Below, one piece after another: positions 61,216-64,000 of a stretch of DNA of 64,000 nt (within the stretch, counting starts at the first letter, position 1; the number at the start of each line of letters is the position of its first letter). The translations under genes and the position numbers were made by a program. Source of the stretch: an uncultured Clostridia bacterium (GTDB lineage Bacteria > Bacillota > Clostridia > Oscillospirales > Acutalibacteraceae); contig CALWVM010000011.1 in the NCBI GenBank assembly GCA_944384985.1, positions 1-64,000 of the forward strand, given 5' to 3'. A model generated the notes under the pieces. It saw nothing but the letters and a program-made list of their open reading frames with translations. It was not told the DNA's origin and made no database searches.

Positions 61216-62556
61216 TCAGCCGCCGAACTGCCCAAAGCCGCCCATGCGCCCAAAGCGGCGGCGCGCGCCCTTGGAATTGAACTGCTTGAACATTTTAAGC
61301 ATCTGTTTGTGCTGGTTAAGAAGCTTGTTGACGTCCTCGACCTTCATCCCGCAGCCCGCGGCGATGCGGCGCTTACGGGAAGGGTTGATGAGCTCGGGCT
61401 TGCTTCTCTCCTCGGGCGTCATGGAAAAGATGATCGCTTGTACGCGGTCAAACTGGCGCTCGTCGATGTCCAGATCTTTGATTTTGTTGCCGACGCCCGG
61501 CAGCATGGACAACAGGTCTTTCATTGAGCCCATTTTGCGCACCTGCTGGAGCTGGTCGAGCAGGTCGTTTAAATCGAATTTGTTTTTGCGCAGTTTCTTT
61601 TCAAGCTCCTGTGCTTTTTTCTCGTCCAGCGTGGTCTCCGCTTTTTCGATCAATGTGAGCACGTCGCCCATGCCGAGGATGCGGGAAGCCATGCGGTCGG
61701 GATAGAAATAGTCGAGTTCGTCGAGCTTTTCGCCCGTACCGACAAATTTGATCGGCTTGCCGGTGACCGCACGCACGGAAAGCGCCGCGCCACCGCGGGT
61801 GTCGCCGTCCATTTTGGTCAGCACAATGCCGTCGATGCCGAGCGCCTCGTCAAACGAGGAAGCGACCGTCACGGCGTCCTGACCGGTCATGGCATCCACC
61901 ACCAGCAGAATTTCATGCGGGTGGATCTTCGCCTTGATATCCTTTAATTCCTGCATGAGCGTTTCATCGATGTGCAACCGCCCGGCAGTATCCAGGATCA
62001 CATAGTCATAGCCGTGGTCTTTCGCAAGCTTCACGGCGTTTTCGGCGATCTCAACGGGATTCCCCTGCCCCATTTCAAACACGGGAACGTCCACCTGCTC
62101 GCCGACAACCTGTAATTGCTTGATCGCCGCGGGACGGTACACGTCGCACGCAACAAGCAGCGGGCGGTGGCCTTCGCTTTTCAGTTTGCGCGCGATCTTA
62201 GCGCAGTGCGTAGTTTTACCGGAGCCCTGCAGGCCGCACATCATGACGATCGTGGGCGGGTGCGAGGCGTAGGCCAGCCGGCTGCCCGTGCCGCCCATGA
62301 GTTCGGTCAGTTCCTCGTTGACGATTTTGATGACCATCTGCGCGGGGGTCAGGCTCTCCATGACCTGCGCACCGATGGCGCGTTCGGTCACCTTATTTGT
62401 AAAATCCTTTGCGACCTTATAGTTCACGTCCGCCTCGAGAAGCGCCAGGCGCACCTCGCGCATGGCCTCCTTGACGTCGTTTTCCGTCAGGCTGCCTTTG
62501 CTGCGCAGCCGTTTAAACGCGGCCTCGAGCTTGTCGGACAATCCTTCAAATGCCAT
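61216..62556 (-). CDS. ffh: Signal recognition particle GTPase Ffh
   Basis: 446 residues. N domain (1-85), G domain with MCGLQGSGKTTHCAK (about 105), ILDTAGR, VLTKMDGDTRGG and KFVGTGEKLDELD. The Met-rich M domain (about 295-446) has the RNA-binding RKRRIAAGCGMKVEDVN segment. It guides nascent membrane proteins to FtsY. The gene lies 15 bases after ylxM. Confidence 0.97.
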   Translation of the reverse strand: MAFEGLSDKLEAAFKRLRSKGSLTENDVKEAMREVRLALLEADVNYKVAKDFTNKVTERAIGAQVMESLTPAQMVIKIVNEELTELMGGTGSRLAYASHPPTIVMMCGLQGSGKTTHCAKIARKLKSEGHRPLLVACDVYRPAAIKQLQVVGEQVDVPVFEMGQGNPVEIAENAVKLAKDHGYDYVILDTAGRLHIDETLMQELKDIKAKIHPHEILLVVDAMTGQDAVTVASSFDEALGIDGIVLTKMDGDTRGGAALSVRAVTGKPIKFVGTGEKLDELDYFYPDRMASRILGMGDVLTLIEKAETTLDEKKAQELEKKLRKNKFDLNDLLDQLQQVRKMGSMKDLLSMLPGVGNKIKDLDIDERQFDRVQAIIFSMTPEERSKPELINPSRKRRIAAGCGMKVEDVNKLLNQHKQMLKMFKQFNSKGARRRFGRMGGFGQFGG

Positions 62557-62571
62557 ATTGAGAACCTCTGC

Positions 62572-62934
62572 TTATTCAATAATATCGAGCGCAAGCGATT
62601 TGATGCGCACGGTAGTCTCGTTGATCTCGCGGGAAAGGCCGTGGTCAAGATTGTAGGCGTTGATGCTCTCGGCGCATTCGATGATCTGCTGCAAATGCTC
62701 GCGGATAACTTCGAGCCGCTTGGCAAAGCCGAGCTTGCTTTCCATTTCATACAGAAGCGTTTCCGCACGCTTGATCGCGTCGCGCACGCCCTGCCGCGTG
62801 ATGCCCTCGTTTTCGGCGATCTCCGAAAGCGAAAGATCGTCGTTGTAATAATAACCGAGAAAATCGCGCTGTTTCTGCGTGAGCATTTCCCCATAAAAAT
62901 CCAAAAGGATCGTGATTTCCACATTATTTGCCAT
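62572..62934 (-). CDS. ylxM: YlxM/p13-like helix-turn-helix protein
   Basis: 120 residues. LLDFYGEMLTQKQRDFLGYY and LSLSEIAENEGITRQGVRDA form a sigma-region-4-like helix-turn-helix, followed by a helical C-terminus. The UPF0122 family is encoded next to ffh across Firmicutes and is linked to SRP function. First gene of the operon. Confidence 0.95.
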   Translation of the reverse strand: MANNVEITILLDFYGEMLTQKQRDFLGYYYNDDLSLSEIAENEGITRQGVRDAIKRAETLLYEMESKLGFAKRLEVIREHLQQIIECAESINAYNLDHGLSREINETTVRIKSLALDIIE

Positions 62935-62962
62935 TTTGTGAAACCATCCTTTCCGAAATAAG

Positions 62963-62995
62963 CCCCTCTGTAAAGCAGAAGCCTTTACAGAGGGG
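62963..62995 (-). promoter_or_regulatory. Hairpin at the 5' end of the ylxM-ffh transcript
   Basis: Perfect 13-bp inverted repeat CCCCTCTGTAAAG (62963-62975) with 62983-62995. It begins two bases after the -10 box, so the predicted start (near 62990) falls inside its first arm. It may end transcripts coming from the upstream lipoprotein gene, form a 5' stabilising stem, or both. Confidence 0.6.
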
Positions 62996-62996
62996 T

Positions 62997-63025
62997 ATTA
63001 TACTAAAGATTTCCCGCATTGTCAA
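62997..63025 (-). promoter_or_regulatory. Promoter of the ylxM-ffh-rpsP-khpA-rimM-trmD operon
   Basis: Perfect TTGACA (63025-63020) and perfect TATAAT (63002-62997), 17-base spacer, minus strand. Confidence 0.9.
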
Positions 63026-63084
63026 GCGGTATTTTGCCGAAAGTACGCCGCAGAGCGCGATTTTGCGCATAAGGCAAGCGCGCG

Positions 63085-63501
63085 TTACCAGACGATGACC
63101 GCTTCGCGTCCGCCTTCGTCCTGCGGGGACGCCGAGCCGATCTGCACGCCGCCGCCGGCCATGCCGTCGTCGCCCGTACCGCCGCTGTCGCCATTGCTAC
63201 CGGGACTTGTGATCGTGCTGCCACCGTTGCCATTCGTAGTGGCTTGCTGCTCCATCCGTGAAACATCTTCTTCGACCTGTTCGAGCGTCTTGGTATACAG
63301 ATCCTCCAAAAGCTCAATGGAGCCGTCCGGCCCGGTAGTCACGGGAATCAGGTCGCCGTAAACATTCGTTACATAGGTATTGCCGTCAGCGTCGGTCGTA
63401 TAGTCCACGGGTTCATAGGTTTTTTCATCATCGCCGCAGGCGGTAATCAGGCACGCCATGGCAAGTAACGCAAACGCCGCAGCCAAAATCTTTTTACGCA
63501 T
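63085..63501 (-). CDS. Small lipoprotein of unknown function
   Basis: 138 residues. Signal peptide KKILAAAFALLAMACLITAC with lipobox Cys at about 22, then an acidic region (GDDEKTYEPVDYTTDADG), one predicted helix (LLEDLYTKTLEQVEEDVSRM) and a Gly/Ser/Asp-rich low-complexity tail. It should be lipid-anchored outside the membrane. I do not recognise a family. Confidence 0.8.
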   Translation of the reverse strand: MRKKILAAAFALLAMACLITACGDDEKTYEPVDYTTDADGNTYVTNVYGDLIPVTTGPDGSIELLEDLYTKTLEQVEEDVSRMEQQATTNGNGGSTITSPGSNGDSGGTGDDGMAGGGVQIGSASPQDEGGREAVIVW

Positions 63502-63541
63502 GGGAACGCCTCCATAAAGTCTGATATGAATTCTAACATAT

Positions 63542-63570
63542 ATTTTACCATACTATCCGGCGCTTTGCAA
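63542..63570 (-). promoter_or_regulatory. Promoter of the lipoprotein gene
   Basis: TTGCAA (63570-63565) and TAAAAT (63547-63542), 17-base spacer, minus strand, between mutS2 and the lipoprotein gene. Confidence 0.65.
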
Positions 63571-63582
63571 CCGGAAAAAGAT

Positions 63583-64000
63583 TCATTTCAGCTCGGCGAT
63601 GGTCACGCCCTCTTCCCCTTCGCCGTAAACGCCGGTGCGGAAAGAGCGGATGAACGGGAGCTTGCGCAGATGCGCCTGCACCGCCTTGCGCAGCACGCCC
63701 GTGCCCTTGCCGTGGACGATGGTGACCTCCTGCAGCCCCGTGCGCAAGGCGTGATCCAAGAACATGTCGAGGTCAAGGATCGCCTCTTCCGCATTTTTAC
63801 CGCGCAGGTCCACCCGCATCGCCGTGTTCTGATCCGCGGCACGGCTGCCCGTCGAAACCGGACGGCGCGGGGTGGGCGTCGTTTTCGGCTTGCCTTTCAA
63901 AAGCCGGAGATTGCTTTGCTCGACTTTCAGCTTCATGGCACCCGCTTGCACTTCTACGTTGCCGCGCGCATCGGGGGCGGACACCACCGTTGCCTGTGTA
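63583..64000 (-). CDS. mutS2: MutS2 family protein, C-terminal part
   Basis: The frame enters from the right edge without a start, so only about 139 residues are seen. GNVEVQAGAMKLKVEQSNLR is the KOW-like linker region. MRVDLRGKNAEEAILDLDMF and VTIVHGKGTGVLRKAVQAHL are the Smr endonuclease domain with its DLRG and HGKGxG motifs, and GVTIAELK is the usual end. MutS2 acts on recombination intermediates and collided ribosomes. The ATPase domain lies outside the window. Confidence 0.93.
   Translation of the reverse strand, partial: TQATVVSAPDARGNVEVQAGAMKLKVEQSNLRLLKGKPKTTPTPRRPVSTGSRAADQNTAMRVDLRGKNAEEAILDLDMFLDHALRTGLQEVTIVHGKGTGVLRKAVQAHLRKLPFIRSFRTGVYGEGEEGVTIAELK

Overview
The window looks like a chromosomal segment of an anaerobic, fairly G+C-rich Firmicute of the class Clostridia, most likely an Oscillospiraceae-type gut bacterium. 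The class is well supported by the ctsR-mcsA-mcsB-clpC heat-shock operon, an Rnf complex, a ylxM-ffh-rpsP-khpA-rimM-trmD operon, mutS2, sigma-A-type promoters with AGGAGG-type ribosome sites, and LexA and CIRCE boxes of the Gram-positive type. The family placement is inference.

Layout. (1) Positions 1-12,092, minus strand: one long capsule/exopolysaccharide operon with an initiating sugar-phosphate transferase, glycosyltransferases, UDP-HexNAc dehydrogenase and epimerase, TupA-like ATP-grasp protein, EpsG-type polymerase, acetyltransferase, flippase and the start of a CapE-like dehydratase. (2) 12,189-15,905, minus: a compact phage-derived cassette (sigma-region-4-like regulator, collagen-motif tail-fibre-like protein, GH25 muramidase, XhlA-like protein, holin). 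It sits behind a near-consensus promoter with a LexA box and a leader terminator, and no virion genes accompany it. (3) 15,911-20,571: clpC, mcsB, mcsA, ctsR under CtsR boxes. (4) 20,835: a 44-residue Cys/Gly-rich membrane peptide. (5) 21,088-28,233, minus: apbE, a NusG-II protein, a Gx transporter and rnfCDGEAB. (6) 28,310-30,848: iron alcohol dehydrogenase and GH27 alpha-galactosidase. (7) 31,198-35,690: a PurF-like protein lacking its catalytic cysteine, homoserine O-acetyltransferase, an SDR and mutY. (8) 35,841-38,709: a small membrane-anchored protein and groESL with CIRCE. (9) 38,793-49,314, minus: arginine operon argG-argH-(transglutaminase-like)-argC-(DUF1275)-argJ-argB-argD-argF-(methyltransferase). 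(10) 49,376-51,981: XRE regulator with a divergent zinc-ribbon protein, then rpsR, ssb and rpsF. (11) about 52,038-54,030: an A+T-rich accessory island with an XRE repressor, a truncated BspA-type repeat protein, an amber-interrupted small gene, a lipoprotein and a small unknown protein. (12) 54,211-56,407: PadR regulator with a permease-prefix (DUF1700-like) membrane protein. (13) 56,409-59,232: sulfatase and GPH sugar transporter. (14) 59,306-64,000: the trmD to ylxM translation and secretion operon, a lipoprotein and the 3' end of mutS2.

How the parts relate. Most of the window is core metabolism and stress housekeeping. The accessory parts are the glycan operon, the SOS-linked lysis cassette wedged between it and the heat-shock operon, and the A+T-rich island with its flanking intergenic repeats. 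The lysis cassette is the best candidate for an undescribed system: it carries the phage genes needed to open the cell, placed under apparent DNA-damage control, without genes to make a particle. No rRNA, tRNA, integrase, transposase or CRISPR array was recognised.
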